NCBI GenBank assembly: GCA_028023455.1
Contig: JAQFVV010012496.1
Coordinates: forward strand, 4,281,764-4,345,763
Length of the DNA stretch: 64,000 nt
Source: Epiperipatus broadwayi
Taxonomy: Eukaryota > Onychophora > Udeonychophora > Euonychophora > Peripatidae
Direction: 5' to 3'
The notes beneath the pieces are model-generated. The model saw nothing but the letters and a program-made list of their open reading frames with translations. It did no database searches and had not been told where the DNA came from. This document shows positions 12,614-23,738 of this stretch, piece by piece; the first letter of the stretch is position 1, and every line of letters starts with the position of its first letter. The position numbers were made by a program, and so were the translations under genes.

Positions 12614-12910
12614 TAGTGATACTATCATGATTTCAGATTAGCTTGTCTTTCTGCAAAAGTATTTAACGACAAATACAAAATCAATATTTCTAATCTTTAG
12701 AAACACTTCAAGGAATTTAAATTTAAACTTGCAAATATGTTTGACTGAAATCAATAAGAATATAACTGGAATTCTATTTAAAAAGTGCAATAAAGATAGC
12801 TAGTATAAAAAAGCAGAAACCTACTAGTAGTTTTTCTATTGAGAAGTAGCTTTGTATGAAGAAGAGAAAGAATATGAAGATATATCAAAATGATCCATTA
12901 AAAAGATGAA

Positions 12911-13112
12911 AATATCTAGTTTTAAAATAGGATAAACTCTCCATACAGTAGTGCCACTCAGTGCAAGCCAGAGTTATCAATGGATACCAAAAGGCTAATG
13001 CATAAAATCCCTATCTAATACCTACTCATCCAATATCCCTAAACTGGTTTCTAGCTTGTGGCTTTCATCAGTGAAATGGTTATCATGTGATGTTTAGCAG
13101 TTTAATATCTAG
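12911..13112 (-). mobile_element. A-family element A3 with short target-site duplication
   Basis: The 9-bp duplication AATATCTAG is at 12911-12919 and 13104-13112, and the RTE sequence continues across it. One end is ...GGATAAACTCTCCATACAGT and the other is TGGTTATCATGTGATGTTT, the family-A end pair. The second inverted arm is absent. A hammerhead core on the minus strand lies at 13037-13076. Confidence 0.75.
13037..13076 (-). ncRNA. Hammerhead-like motif in A3, degraded stem I
   Basis: The minus strand has CTGATGA, stem II AGC-CACAA-GCT, GAA, ACCAGT and cleavage nucleotide T. The core is intact, but stem I (TTTCA against TAGGG) pairs at only one or two positions. Confidence 0.4.
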
Positions 13113-13819
13113 ATTTTTTGAAAAATGATATAAAAAGCTGATAATGTTTTAAAAAATAAAATTTGGAATTAGCAATGAACACTACAAAAGATAATAAATA
13201 TCTCAAAATTGTAAAACTATGTCTTGGCAAAAAAATTATTTTTGCGATATGCAGGAAAAGTTAGATAAGAGAGTAGACATTATGAAATGTGTAAATGACT
13301 TCTATAATGAATTATATAGCAGTAAAGAAAAAGAAACCAATTACTTCCAATAGAAGATATTAGAAATAACTGACTTAGCAATCTTTAATCAGTTCTATAC
13401 AAAATTTTTAACAAGAAATCACATACTAACCAGAATGGACTTCAGTTTTGCACAACATCAAAAAGTATCTGGACACGAGTTCGAACCCACATCTACAAAA
13501 TTAGTTTGTACTGAGAGGCACAATGTTAGGAGTAAGGTAAAGGAGGCTTACTTCATAGCAGAAGACTTCTTCACCATTAATTGTAAAGAAGCATGTTTTA
13601 CTATATTAAAAAGATGGGCTAATTGACTCATTTGCATACAGTTTGCATATTATATGTATAGAATGATTCCAATGAATGAGTCATAACAGGCTATGATTAT
13701 GAGACATACATTTTCTCAAAAGCACTCAGCCATTTTGATTGACTAATTGCTATTAATTATATAGCAATATTATCATAATTCATCTACAGTGAACTTTGAA
13801 TTTTAAACAACCAAAGGAA

Positions 13820-14520
13820 CAAACTGGAATTGAATGTAATTGGAAGATTTAAATAAAGTTAAATTTTTCTAAAGACATTCATTACTCATATACAACCCTT
13901 TTAGAATGTCTTCCATTATTTATTCATTTTAAATATTCCAATTACATTCAATTGTTATAGTAACCCACAGGTTAGTATATGCCCAACATTGTGAGTAGTA
14001 GTATTTTCTTCTTTCCTTCAGGTGTTGCTGGCCTGATCAGTGACAGTATTAGCATAGGAATTAAAACTGGACTCTTAGATTCTTAAATATTGAATTTAAG
14101 ATAATGCTCTAACCAACTGAGCCATTTCTTCTTCAAGTGTTGCTGGCCTGACTAGTGACAGTACTAGCATGGAAATCAAACCTGGATCCTTAGATTCTTG
14201 ACTATTGAATTTTAAGATAACATATTAACCAACTGAGCAAAATATGACTCAGTTGGTCAGAGCATTATCTTAAAACTCAATATTCAAGAATCTAGGGATC
14301 CAAGTTCAATTGCCATGTGAGTATTGCCACAGGTTAGGCCAGCAACACCTGAAGAAGAGAGAAGAATAAGACATCGAAACTTTGTGCATATAATAACAGT
14401 TGAATGTAATTGAAAGATTTAAATAAAGTTAAACTTTTCTAAAGGCACTCAGTATTTAATATTAGATGATGGAAATAGTCCATTATGTACTCAAGAGTAC
14501 AGCAAATTGCATATATCAAA
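13820..14520. mobile_element. Cluster of D-family inverted units with tRNA-like segments
   Basis: Several copies of a unit run in opposite directions: arm motif TTTAAATAAAGTTAAATTTT, a hairpin block, and a tRNA-like stretch (CTCAGTTGGTCAGAGCATTA with a B-box-like region further on). The central palindrome is near 14190-14300. The right end has the D tail (TAGATGATGGAAATAGTCCA). It is a complex rearranged cluster, and exact element ends cannot be set. Confidence 0.6.
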
Positions 14521-14574
14521 ATGGTGATCAGTATATTCTTTGAAGTGATGAATTTTATTTTATATATATATATA

Positions 14575-15345
14575 TATATTGTTAAAAGGTTGCCTTGACA
14601 ACAGTTGAAATTGTTGATTGCTATTGATATTGGTATTGTCTAAGTGTTGAGTGATGTTTAATGATATATAGTAATTTAAATAAAAAGTGTAAGTGATGTT
14701 TAATGATATATAGTAATTTAAATAAAAAGTGTAATAATGTTCAAGCCTAAATGGATTTGAAAGTAATTATTAAAAGCTGGTCAACACATAGACAATCCTA
14801 ATATCAATAACAATCAACAATTTCAAACTGTTGCCAAGGCTAACCCCTTTAAAGGAGGTTGTCTTGGCAACAGTTTGAAATTGTTGATTGCTATTGATAT
14901 TGGGATTGTCTAAATGTTGAGTGATGTTTACTGATATATATTAATTTAAATAATAAGTTTAATAATGTTCAAGCCTAAATGGATTTGTAAGTAATCATTT
15001 AAATCCAGTCAACACTTAGACAATCCCATTATCAATAACAATCAACAATTCAAACTGTTTTGCTAATGACATTGGCATTGTTTAACAGTATATATATATA
15101 TATATTAATATAAATAATAGGTAATAAAGTTCAACAGTAATCATTAAAACCAGTCAACACTTAGATAATCCCAATATCAATAACAATCAACAATTTCAAA
15201 GTGTTGCCAAGGCAAACCCCTTTAAAGGAGGTTGCCTTGACAACAGTTTTTGATATTGGGATTGTGTAAGTGTTGACTGGTTTTTAATGATATATATTAA
15301 AGTTACTAATGTGGAGTGAAAATCTTCATCCAAAGTATCAATAAA
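14575..15345. mobile_element. Cluster of G-family palindromes
   Basis: The motif GATATTGGGATTGTCTAAG and its inverse recur several times. There are near-complete hairpins at about 14764-14930 and 15125-15290, both centred on CCCCTTTAAAGGAGGTTG, plus half copies at 14580-14660 and 15000-15060. Linking segments carry GTTCAAGCCTAAATGGATTT, which also borders the copy at 57.4 kb and may be the family tail. No hammerhead core is seen. Confidence 0.7.
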
Positions 15346-15919
15346 TAGACATCCTCAAAGGCATAACCATTTTTATTGATATCAACATGAGAAAAGAAAC
15401 AGCATTTGAATCAGCATAATTAATACCTAAGTTTTAAGCATAGCATGAACAATAATAATCATCAGGACCTTTGCAACTGGATTTTAGAAATAACATAAAA
15501 CAAAATCATAGATTAATCATCATCTATCCAATTCCAAACTTAGTTGATATTATAAAAGCAATCATTATTATTTCATCTATAGACAGAACCTAAGTGGTAA
15601 AAACAATTATAAAAAAAATTTCATATCAAATATGTTTGAATCCTTATGTTAATGTTGATCATCATCAATGCTCTGAGCCATAAGTTACCATGACTGTACT
15701 TGACATCAATAAACTATCAAATCTATAAAGTAATGTGATGTGGATTTTAAAGATGATGTTAATGACCTTATTACCATCCACATAATTCTACAGAGAACAT
15801 CTTGATGTCCATATACATACCTCACACACAACCCACACACCAACAAAAAAAAAAAAACAAACACATACCTAAACATACAACATAATACACTCACACACAT
15901 AAAACAATAAGTCACACCA

Positions 15920-16135
15920 CATCGTTACGAAATCCAACACCATCCTCTTGTGAAATAAATATATTAGAGACCATATTTTAATATAGTCAGCCTCAAAATG
16001 ATAGCACTACCCTCTAGTGAAATAAAGATATTAGAGTATGCATTTTAAAATAGCCAGCCTCAAAATGATAGGCTGGCTTCTAATGTATTTATTTCATAAG
16101 AGGGCGGTACTGGATTTCTCGACTATGTGGGGTGA
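15920..16135. repeat. Inverted/tandem repeat near CAGCCTCAAAATGATAG
   Basis: Two direct copies of a block of about 85 bp (CTCTTGTGAAATAAATATAT.., AGCCTCAAAATGATAG) are followed by the inverted half (CTATCATTTTGAGG is matched by the later AGGCTGGCTTCTAATGTATT). It is an unclassified foldback. Confidence 0.5.
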
Positions 16136-16194
16136 TTTATACTTGATATTTATTTCAGTTTAGCAATTAGCACTGGGATTATAATCATATATAT

Positions 16195-16470
16195 ATAATC
16201 AATAAAGCAAGTCATATATAGTGCAACATTGCTTCTACGAGGCTGTATTTACAAATATTATAGGGAGTGTACCAATAGCTGAAACAACCTCTTAATTGAT
16301 AGGTACAGTAAGAGAAAATATTCAAAAATTTTATTTAGAACATTCCTATCCCCAGACCAATTGGTTTTGAGCTTTTGGCTCAGCTCAGTGAGGAGTTCAG
16401 ACACTAGATCTAAAATATCAACTCAAAACCTGGCACTTATTTAATACATACTATTTAAGCAAAAAGATAT
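16195..16470 (-). mobile_element. B-family element B3, single unit
   Basis: The tail-like AAGCAAGTCATATATAG is followed by the arm and a degenerate ribozyme region. On the minus strand that region has CCTCA, CTGAGCT, a GAGC-CAAAA-GCTC stem II and TCTGGGG. The core is broken and the second arm is missing. Confidence 0.55.
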
Positions 16471-17539
16471 CAAGTAATCTAAGGACAGTGAATAAAAGAA
16501 ATGATATATATACTTAGTTTATTTTGTTATTAAATAAAGTAAGTTGGATAAATTATAAATACCTTAAAGCACAACTCTATGATGAAATCAATCACACACA
16601 TTGATAATTCACAGAAAAGACCGTTAGAAGAATAAAGACAGAAAAATAATTTCAGAGATTATTATTTTTTAAGCCAATTATTTAAGAAAATCAGTTAATA
16701 AATTAAAGAATTAAAAAATCAGGAAATGATAATGTAACAAACACAATGTTATTACACATATTGATCAACCCTATTCGTGCAATACACATATAGTTTCATG
16801 TAATACATATAAATATTATTACCTTCTGATTCTTCTTTTTAATTAATTAACATTTAATATAAATGAGACATTCTTTTGCAACAATCAATACACCTCTCAA
16901 ATCTTTTCCAATAAAGGTAAAAAAAAATAACTTGAATGTTTCTATTCTTTTTTGTTTGAAAATAGAGATGTCTCTCATACTATTTTAACGTAGAAAAAAT
17001 CTTTTAACAAAACTACAAATAAAACATTCAATACTTTTAATAATTACTTCTTTACAACATGACAAACAATTAAATAATCCTGAAATATTTTATTTTCATA
17101 TTACATTATTGAAGGAATTCTGTTTGATAGAAGCAATTTTACAAATAAACAAACCGATTTTTTAAGTTGAATAAAAGCATTTAAGCAGTTTCAAAATTTG
17201 TTTTCATGAGGTTACAAAATTGCAAGGTTACTGCCAGTAGATGGCGTTTGTTTGATAAAAATATATTTTTAAAGAAACAAGTAGCATATATTTTTACATT
17301 ATAGTTATTTGTGTGTTAGGGCAAGGAACCAAAATAAACCAATCCTTCTTTAACTGATATTGTTTAATTAAAAATTTAAATTAATTTAGTGATTATAACA
17401 ATAGGACAAAAAATCATATTTATGCATAACAATATAGAATTTATCTGAAAGTTTCATGAATACATGTGTTTGTTTAGAATTTACTTTAAAATAATTATTA
17501 TAAATAAATAATAATTATTTATTATAATTTGCATATGTA

Positions 17540-17891
17540 AATCTATTATTATAAAGTGCTAAACATCACATGATCACCATATTTTATGCTTGCTCATAAC
17601 TGTTATTAAAACAGTCAAAATGCTTCATACAGTAGTGCCACTCAGTGCAAGCCAGAGTAATCAATGAATTCCAGAAGGCTTGTGCATAAAATCCCTATCT
17701 AGGCACAGTGCTATTAGATCCAAGGCTCCTCACTGATGAAAGCCACATGCTAGAAACTGGTCTGGGGATATTGGATGAGAAGGCACTAAATAGGGATTTT
17801 ATGCACAAGCTTTCTGACAACCATTGCTTACTCTGGCTTGCACTGAATGGCACTACTGTATGGAGAGTTTTGCTTATTGTAATCTATCATT
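17540..17891 (+). mobile_element. Foldback element A4
   Basis: The left end carries the family-A tail (AAACATCACATGATCACCAT). Arms with CTTCATACAGTAGTGCCACT and its inverse form a hairpin. Flanking AATCTATTATT (17540-17550) and AATCTATCATT (17881-17891) agree at 10 of 11 positions. The plus-strand arm holds an intact hammerhead core. A 73-codon ORF here is just the arm read through. Confidence 0.75.
17728..17767 (+). ncRNA. Hammerhead-ribozyme-like motif in A4
   Basis: CCTCA (17728-17732), CTGATGA (17733-17739), stem II AGC-CACAT-GCT, GAA (17753-17755), stem III AC-TG-GT, cleavage C (17762), TGGGG. Stem I pairs at five positions with one G.U. 10.1-11.1 is an A.A mismatch. Confidence 0.65.
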
Positions 17892-17926
17892 GTGATAGAT
17901 TAACTAAATTTATACAATTCACTTGT

Positions 17927-18125
17927 TGATTATAATATTAGGAATTTAAGCCTTGATATGAGCATTGTCAGTAAGTGTTGGTATATATATAAATATGCTT
18001 TAAACTTAAGTGATTTGCTTAAGCATTTAAAACTTTTATGGTGGGTGAATGCATGAAGATTTACAATATTTAAGAGACAGTGCATTATCAGATGTTAATT
18101 TCCTTTCTAATATTTATAATTTACA
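17927..18125 (+). repeat. Dispersed repeat H, copy 1
   Basis: This shares a block of about 190 bp with 40998-41200 (GTAAGTGTTGGTATATAT.., AAGTGATTTGCTTAAGC.., ACAATATTTAAGAGACAGTG). Same orientation in both. The class of the repeat is not recognised. Confidence 0.6.
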
Positions 18126-18787
18126 TGAAAATAAGAGCATCATAAATCTCATTAATTTCAATTTTTGATGTATTATAAATAATATTTTATGGGATAAAAT
18201 TATAATAAAATTTATCTAAATTTTGTTATTGGTAATCAGAGATTAAATTTAAAAATTCATTTTTATAGAAAATTATTTAATATTTTAAATACAATCTACA
18301 GAAAATTGTACAATGAGCATTAAAAAAATACATCTGAGTAAATTGCATTATGGGAAAATACAATGATTATGCTCTAATAATACTGACTATTCTATATTAC
18401 AGCAATAGATTATTTCTTAACATGTCTCATTTGGTATGTAATGCAATTTCATTATTTTACTGGGTTCAGGTTTGATTTATTATTTCATTTGTTTGTTTTT
18501 ACTAAGTTTAACTGCAATTTTTTGTTGTCTTTTTAATGATTTTTTGTATAGCAAAATAATTAAAATATGTACTTTTATTATAAATCTTCTAAATAGAATT
18601 GAAATGTGACACTGTGTTCATAAATTTAATTGATTATCATATAGTGTAACATCTAAAATTAGCATATAGTAAATTTTAATTATTCATAAGTGTTAATAAG
18701 ATTATTAAAAGAAATGTATGCAAAAAAACATTTAAGATTGGCCTATATAAATGCATTTAGGTTTAAAAATAAGATGGTCATTTTAAT

Positions 18788-19757
18788 TTTCTCAAAGTCT
18801 TTATCTTGTGGCTGGAATGAGAGTATCCTCACACATAATATTGTTGATTTAATATTATAGTGCAGGTTTCTCAAAGTCTTTATCTTGTGGCTGGAATGAG
18901 AGTATCCTTACACATAATATTGCTGATTTAATATTATAGTGCAGGTTTCTCAAAGTCTTTATCTTGTGGCTGGAATGAGAGTATCCTCACACATAATATT
19001 GTTGATTTAATATTATAGTGCAGGTTTCTCAAAGTCTTTATCTTGTGGCTGGAATGAGAGTATCCTTACACATAATATTGCTGATTTAATATTATAGTGC
19101 AGGTTTCTCAAAGTCTTTATCTTGTGGCTGGAATGAGAGTATCCTTACACATAATATTGCTGATTTAATATTATAGTGCAGGTTTCTCAAAGTCTTTATC
19201 TTGTGGCTGGAATGAGAGTATCCTCACACATAATATTGCTGATTTAATATTATAGTGCAGGTTTCTCAAAGTCTTTATCTTGTGGCTGGAATGAGAGTAT
19301 CCTCACACATAATATTGCTGATTTAATATTATAGTGCGGGTTTCTCAAAGTCTTTATCTTGTGGCTGGAATGAGAGTATCCTTACACATAATATTGCTGA
19401 TTTAATATTATAGTGCAGGTTTCTCAAAGTCTTTATCTTGTGGCTGGAATGAGAGTATCCTCACACATAATATTGTTGATTTAATATTATAGTGCAGGTT
19501 TCTCAAAGTCTTTATCTTGTGGCTGGAATGAGAGTATCCTCACACATAATATTGCTGATTTAATATTATAGTGCAGGTTTCTCAAAGTCTTTATCTTGTG
19601 GCTGGAATGAGAGTATCCTTACACATAATATTGCTGATTTAATATTATAGTGCAGGTTTCTCAAAGTCTTTATCTTGTGGCTGGAATGAGAGTATCCTCA
19701 CACATAATATTGCTGATTTAATATTATAGTGCAGGTTTCTCAAAGTCTTTATCTTGT
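18788..19757 (+). repeat. Tandem repeat, 79-bp unit, 12 full copies plus 22 bp
   Basis: Units start TTTCTCAAAGTCTTTATC and recur every 79 bp from 18788 to the last, partial unit at 19736. Units differ at only a few sites: TCCTCACAC versus TCCTTACAC, TTGTTG versus TTGCTG, and one CGGG. The variants are mixed along the array, suggesting unequal exchange or conversion. It is a recent minisatellite with no spacers. Confidence 0.97.
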
Positions 19758-19999
19758 TTCAAATGAGGAGAGTATATTATCTTTTAAATAAAAAAAAAAT
19801 ATCTATTTTTATTGTTAAAAAATGAGTCAAATAATATGTATTATTTAAAAATTGGAATTTGTTAATGAATTTTACATAATCCTAAATCATTAAGGGTAAT
19901 TGATCATAAAATTTGTAAAGTTTTTTTTTGTCCTATCATTCTTATGGAAAGGTAAACAAACTTGTTTTCCAAAACATTTAAAAAATAAATTTAATTTTA

Positions 20000-20752
20000 A
20001 ATATTGAACTTGGAGATTGTCTCATTTCCAAAATCTCTCCATACAGTAGTTCCACCAAGTGTGAGCCTTCATAACCAATGGATGCAAGAAGGTTTGTGCA
20101 TAAAATCCCTATCTAGTGCCTACACATTCAACTTTACAATACTAGTTTCTAACTTGTAGTTTTCATCAGTGATGGGCCTTGGATTTGAGAGCACGACAAC
20201 TACATCTTAGGATCTCATGTAACCCTCAACCACCCACCGTTTACCTGTTTGGTTAACTATAAAGCTAGGAGCCCAAGATAAAAACACCATAATGTTTCCA
20301 ACCCAAGGTCATTTGCTTGTATAGTCATACAGATCTGAACTCAGTTCAGCATCTATACATTTTGGTGTCTTTAGTTTATCAAAAACCACAGTAACCATTA
20401 TACTATGGATAGGATAGGTAAGAAATGATCAAAACATCACATGATCACCATTTCATACAGTAGTGCAAGCCTTCATAACCAATGGATGAAAGAAGGTTTC
20501 TGCATAAAATCCCTATCTAGTGCCTACTCACCCAATATCCTCAGACTAGTTACTAGCTTGCTGTTTTCATCAGTGAGGAGCCCTGGATTTGAGAGTACTA
20601 CATTTAAATCTTATGTTCTTAAACTTGGTGGCATTACTGTATAGACCATTGGCTACTGTTATTAACAGCCTGTGTAAGCATATGGAATGGTGATCACGTG
20701 ATGTTTTGATGAAAATTAAAATATTGAATTTAAAGACTGTCCCATTTCCAAA
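20000..20752 (-). mobile_element. Composite A-family element A5 with a 33-bp flanking repeat
   Basis: Two family-A units lie in series, the second starting at about 20440 after ACATCACATGATCACCAT. The right end is TGGTGATCACGTGATGTTTT. Flanking 33-bp blocks (20000-20032 and 20720-20752, both AATATTGAA...CATTTCCAAA) match at 28 positions, and all five differences are transitions. One ribozyme core near 20155-20170 (minus) is intact but has a poor stem I. The other has GTAA for GAAA. Confidence 0.7.
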
Positions 20753-20880
20753 GCATATATAATCTATTTTTATAATAACTAAATAAGTCTGTTATTTTTT
20801 TTGTTGTCCTATACAAATAGATTTTTTTTCTTTTTTATTTAATGCTTAAATGTTGATCGTGCTAATATATTAATTAACAA

Positions 20881-20973
20881 CCGTTGGTGGCCTAGCGGTT
20901 AGTATAGCTGCCTTCCAAGCAGCTGGCCCGGGTTCGCTTCCTGGTCAACACATTTGACATATGGAAAAAAAAA
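20881..20973 (+). repeat. tRNA-Gly-derived retroposon with poly(A)
   Basis: A tRNA-Gly(TCC)-like body (CCGTTGGTGGCCTAGCGG.., anticodon loop CTTCCAA, GGGTTCGCTTCC) is followed by CATTTGACATATGG and nine A. The acceptor ends do not fully pair (CCGTTG against CAACAC), which argues for a retropseudogene or short SINE. Confidence 0.75.
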
Positions 20974-21086
20974 CAATATATTTTATTGCTTAGATTTAAG
21001 TGTCGAATTAAAAAATATATTTTCAATTATAGTAGAGTGTGATTTGAAAATCAACTTATCATAATGGTTTTTTAATTTTTTTTTAG

Positions 21087-21139
21087 CCAATGAAAAGGTT
21101 CGGGACATCAAGAGCAAACCCAAAAACTCTGCTCAAATG
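21087..21139 (+). CDS. Candidate 53-bp internal exon of an unidentified gene
   Basis: A T-rich tract ending TTTTTTTTAG precedes 53 bp that are clearly richer in G and C than the surroundings, and GTAAGT follows directly. Read with two leading bases from an upstream codon, the segment gives NEKVRDIKSKPKNSAQM without a stop and ends in phase 0. The sequence is basic and hydrophilic. I do not recognise the protein. Donor and acceptor agree with the consensus, and no repeat family in this window covers the block. It is the best candidate for host coding sequence here, which would place much of the window in flanking introns on the plus strand. A chance splice-site pair around a small GC-rich island remains possible. 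Neighbouring exons are not found. Confidence 0.5.
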
Positions 21140-21829
21140 GTAAGTAATTTTACAGTTTTCACTTTTCTATTTGTGAAATCGGCAATTGATTTTTGAGCTT
21201 GTATAACTTTAAAAATGAGATTAAAGATAATAAAATAAATTCTCATACTTAATAAAAAAAAAATTGATAAAATCCAGAGGGATGATCAGTTAAGAATATA
21301 ATTAGATTTAGTTTGAAAGGTTTTTATTTTATTTCTAATTTTTTTATTATTGTTATCGCTACATGTTTAAAACTTTGATTAATAAAAAATGTTAATGAAT
21401 TACACACCCCCCCATCTTTTTATTAGCTAATTAAAATTATATCAAATGTATTAATGATAATAGTATAAAAAATTATACAATTCAAAACCAAAAAATGATT
21501 ATTATTTATTTATGATTTCCGTGAAGTTTGATAATGCGGGTGCATTTGTGGGTGCAATGGTAATATATAAAAATATGTAACTACTTATAAAATAATATAT
21601 TATAATTCATACAATTAAAAGACAAATAAATATCTATATTTGTTAGTAAACTAAAGTATTTTATTTATTTATAAATTTTAATATTTAATTACGAAGGTTT
21701 GAGTACATAAATCTAAAATACTGCACCTATTTGAATATATAATTATTTTTAAAAGTAAATTTATTGACAATGAATACAAGGAAGAGATAGTAAAGCAAAT
21801 ACAAAGGGAAAAAACAACTAAATTGTCTT

Positions 21830-22262
21830 GAATCACGATGAGATTTCAGACAGTTTGAGCAACATTCATTCTTTTCAATTGTCTTGTCATTCTTCTTAAA
21901 ATTGAGAGTTCGGTATCTTTACTTGATAAAACATGGGCAGGGAAACAAAGCACATTCCCCAGCCTTATGACCATTATAGAAAAGGTGATATTTTGGCTCT
22001 CAATCACCTGAAATGGGCACATCTAACCATGGCTAGAGTCATCTTAGTGGCTTATATAGAGTGACTTTTGGATAACTCGTTAAGGAAACCCCCCAGTGCT
22101 GATGCAAAAATTATTCTGGCAACACCACAAGCTTCCAGGTATCATTAGAGATTCTTTCTGGTGAAATCATATGATCCCTCTTTCTGACAGCCTTGACCTT
22201 GACCCAAAAGTTCATTATGTAAATTACCACTACTCTTCCCAAATATCAGACAGCATCTCATT
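21830..22262 (-). pseudogene. Possible degenerate retroelement coding remnant
   Basis: The block is richer in G and C than its surroundings. On the minus strand one frame gives GHKAGECALFPCP and, further on, CCSNCLKSHRDS, resembling the zinc-knuckle part of a Gag protein (BEL/Pao type), but with stops and frameshifts. The assignment is weak; it could also be another decayed transposon ORF. Confidence 0.25.
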
Positions 22263-23280
22263 GTCCAGACTATATAGTTTCATTATGATTGACAGTTTGA
22301 ATATATATATAACTAGAACACAATTTCAATTGAATATATAACTAGAACACAATTGATACTTATAACCATTAAGAACACATTATAATTAATAATAAATATT
22401 TTATAGTAATTTAATTTAGAACATAGGGCAACTAGTGGACTTACTATGAATATATAGCATAAATGGTGGTTAAAAAAGCGCATATGGTTTTATTGCTCTG
22501 GAATTTATAAGTTCGAGTCCCAGATTCGATCCAGTGCTTCTCCATCACAAGTCAGAACATTCTACTAACTGTGCCAAACCACATAAGATAAAGAGTGATA
22601 ATGACAGAAAAAAGCAGTATTGCAAATATTTCTGAGATGTTAAGATAAAAGTATGATTTGTAGGTGATTTGTAAATTTATTACTTATAAGTGCTTAATTG
22701 TCTTTCAGAGGTAACTTTTTTGGACTTTATAAAGGCTTATGTAGATATGGTAAGTATCAGGAAAAAATATATCAAGGTAACCTTGATGTATATACTCAAT
22801 GAAAATTCTAAAGATATATTGACGAAGTAGTGTTGGTAGAAAGTCAGATATTGGTCCAGGGTCTTAGAAGACAAAATCTATTTATAGCTTTATCTTTCCC
22901 AAGTGTGATTACATGATCTAAAAGAGGTCAATATTTCTCATGCTCTCTTATTGGTTTGAGCTTATTAATGATTGGATTTGAACAGTTTTATGGACATTGT
23001 CATAAGTAAGTGTATATCTAGTGCATCAGGATACAAGTGAAATGAAAGTTATAAGATGAGTAACAGGAAAAGACCGAGAAAAGTTAGCAAGTAATAATAA
23101 GAAAGACAGAGACTGTTATGAAAGAATGTCATATATTCAATCCCAAATAGTGTGTAAGGCCAGACATTGACTTAATGTATAATATATTGTGACACTTTGT
23201 CTGTGGAACATCAAACATGTTGAATTTACTTGTATAAATGATTATCTGTGTTAAGATTTAATTTTAAGAACTATAATTAG
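22263..23280. other. AT-rich region with no recognised feature
   Basis: No gene or classified repeat could be supported. A tRNA-like T-arm (GTTCGAGTCCC) near 22512 has no matching D or anticodon arm. Confidence 0.4.
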
Positions 23281-23289
23281 TAAAAGAAA

Positions 23290-23620
23290 GATAGATGGGG
23301 ATTATCTGACGGTGGTACTGAAATGTGTAATCCAGTGCTGGATCAAGATCTAACTCTAGTGCTTAGTACTGCCATTGGTCAGGCCAGCAACATCTGAAGA
23401 AGAGTGGAGAATAGGACCACTCGAAATGTTGTGCATGTATTAACCTGTGTGCTATTACTAACAGTTGAATGTAATTGGAAAATTTAAATAAAGTTACATT
23501 TTTCTAAAGACATTCAATGATTAATATTGGATAAAGGAAATAGTCCAATATATAAATACCACTAAAATATCACCATCACAAACCTTCACGGAAACAATAA
23601 TCTGATTTAGCATCTAAAGT
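23290..23620 (+). mobile_element. D-family element, single truncated unit
   Basis: Contains GGCCAGCAACATCTGAAGAA, a perfect hairpin GAGTGG...CCACTC, CGAAATGTTGTGC, the arm TTTAAATAAAGTTACATTT and the D tail (CACTAAAATATCACCATC...CAAACCTTCA). The 5' part with the tRNA-like segment is missing. Confidence 0.65.
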
Positions 23621-23655
23621 TTAGAATTTTAACGAACTCTAGTCATTTCTGTCAA

Positions 23656-23738
23656 GCGTTGGTGGCCTAGTGGTTAGCATAGCTGCCTTCCAAGCAGCTG
23701 GCCTGGGTTCGCTTCCCAATCAACGCATTTGACATATG
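23656..23738 (+). repeat. tRNA-Gly-derived retroposon
   Basis: GCGTTGGTGGCCTAGTGG at the 5' end, anticodon loop CTTCCAA, T arm GGGTTCGCTTCCC, 3' CAACGCA then TTTGACATATG. Of the copies here it has the best acceptor pairing (GCGTTG/CAACGC), but the T-stem end mismatches (CCCAAT) and the shared TTTGACAYATGG tail mark it as a retroposed family member. Confidence 0.7.

Larger units (their letters stand above)
12690..13400 (+). pseudogene. RTE retrotransposon internal fragment, interrupted by A3
   Basis: The DNA aligns with 29490-29990 of the larger RTE copy: the EN-RT linker (aatttaaatttaaacttgcaaatat..), the RNMKIY-like block, and after the A3 insertion the FYNELYSSKE-like block at about 13300-13335. 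It is heavily mutated with no open frame. Confidence 0.65.

Noticed and set aside
17708-17929. 73-codon ORF LLDPRLLTDESHMLETGL
   Set aside because: It is the A4 arm and ribozyme read as protein.
18788-19757. CRISPR-like look of regular repeats
   Set aside because: Units are contiguous 79-bp tandem copies with no spacers, in an animal-type genome.
23656-23727. Functional tRNA-Gly gene
   Set aside because: T-arm mismatches and a shared TTTGACAYATGG tail with sister copies indicate a retroposed family. The body is close to a tRNA, so a scan with a tRNA model would be decisive.
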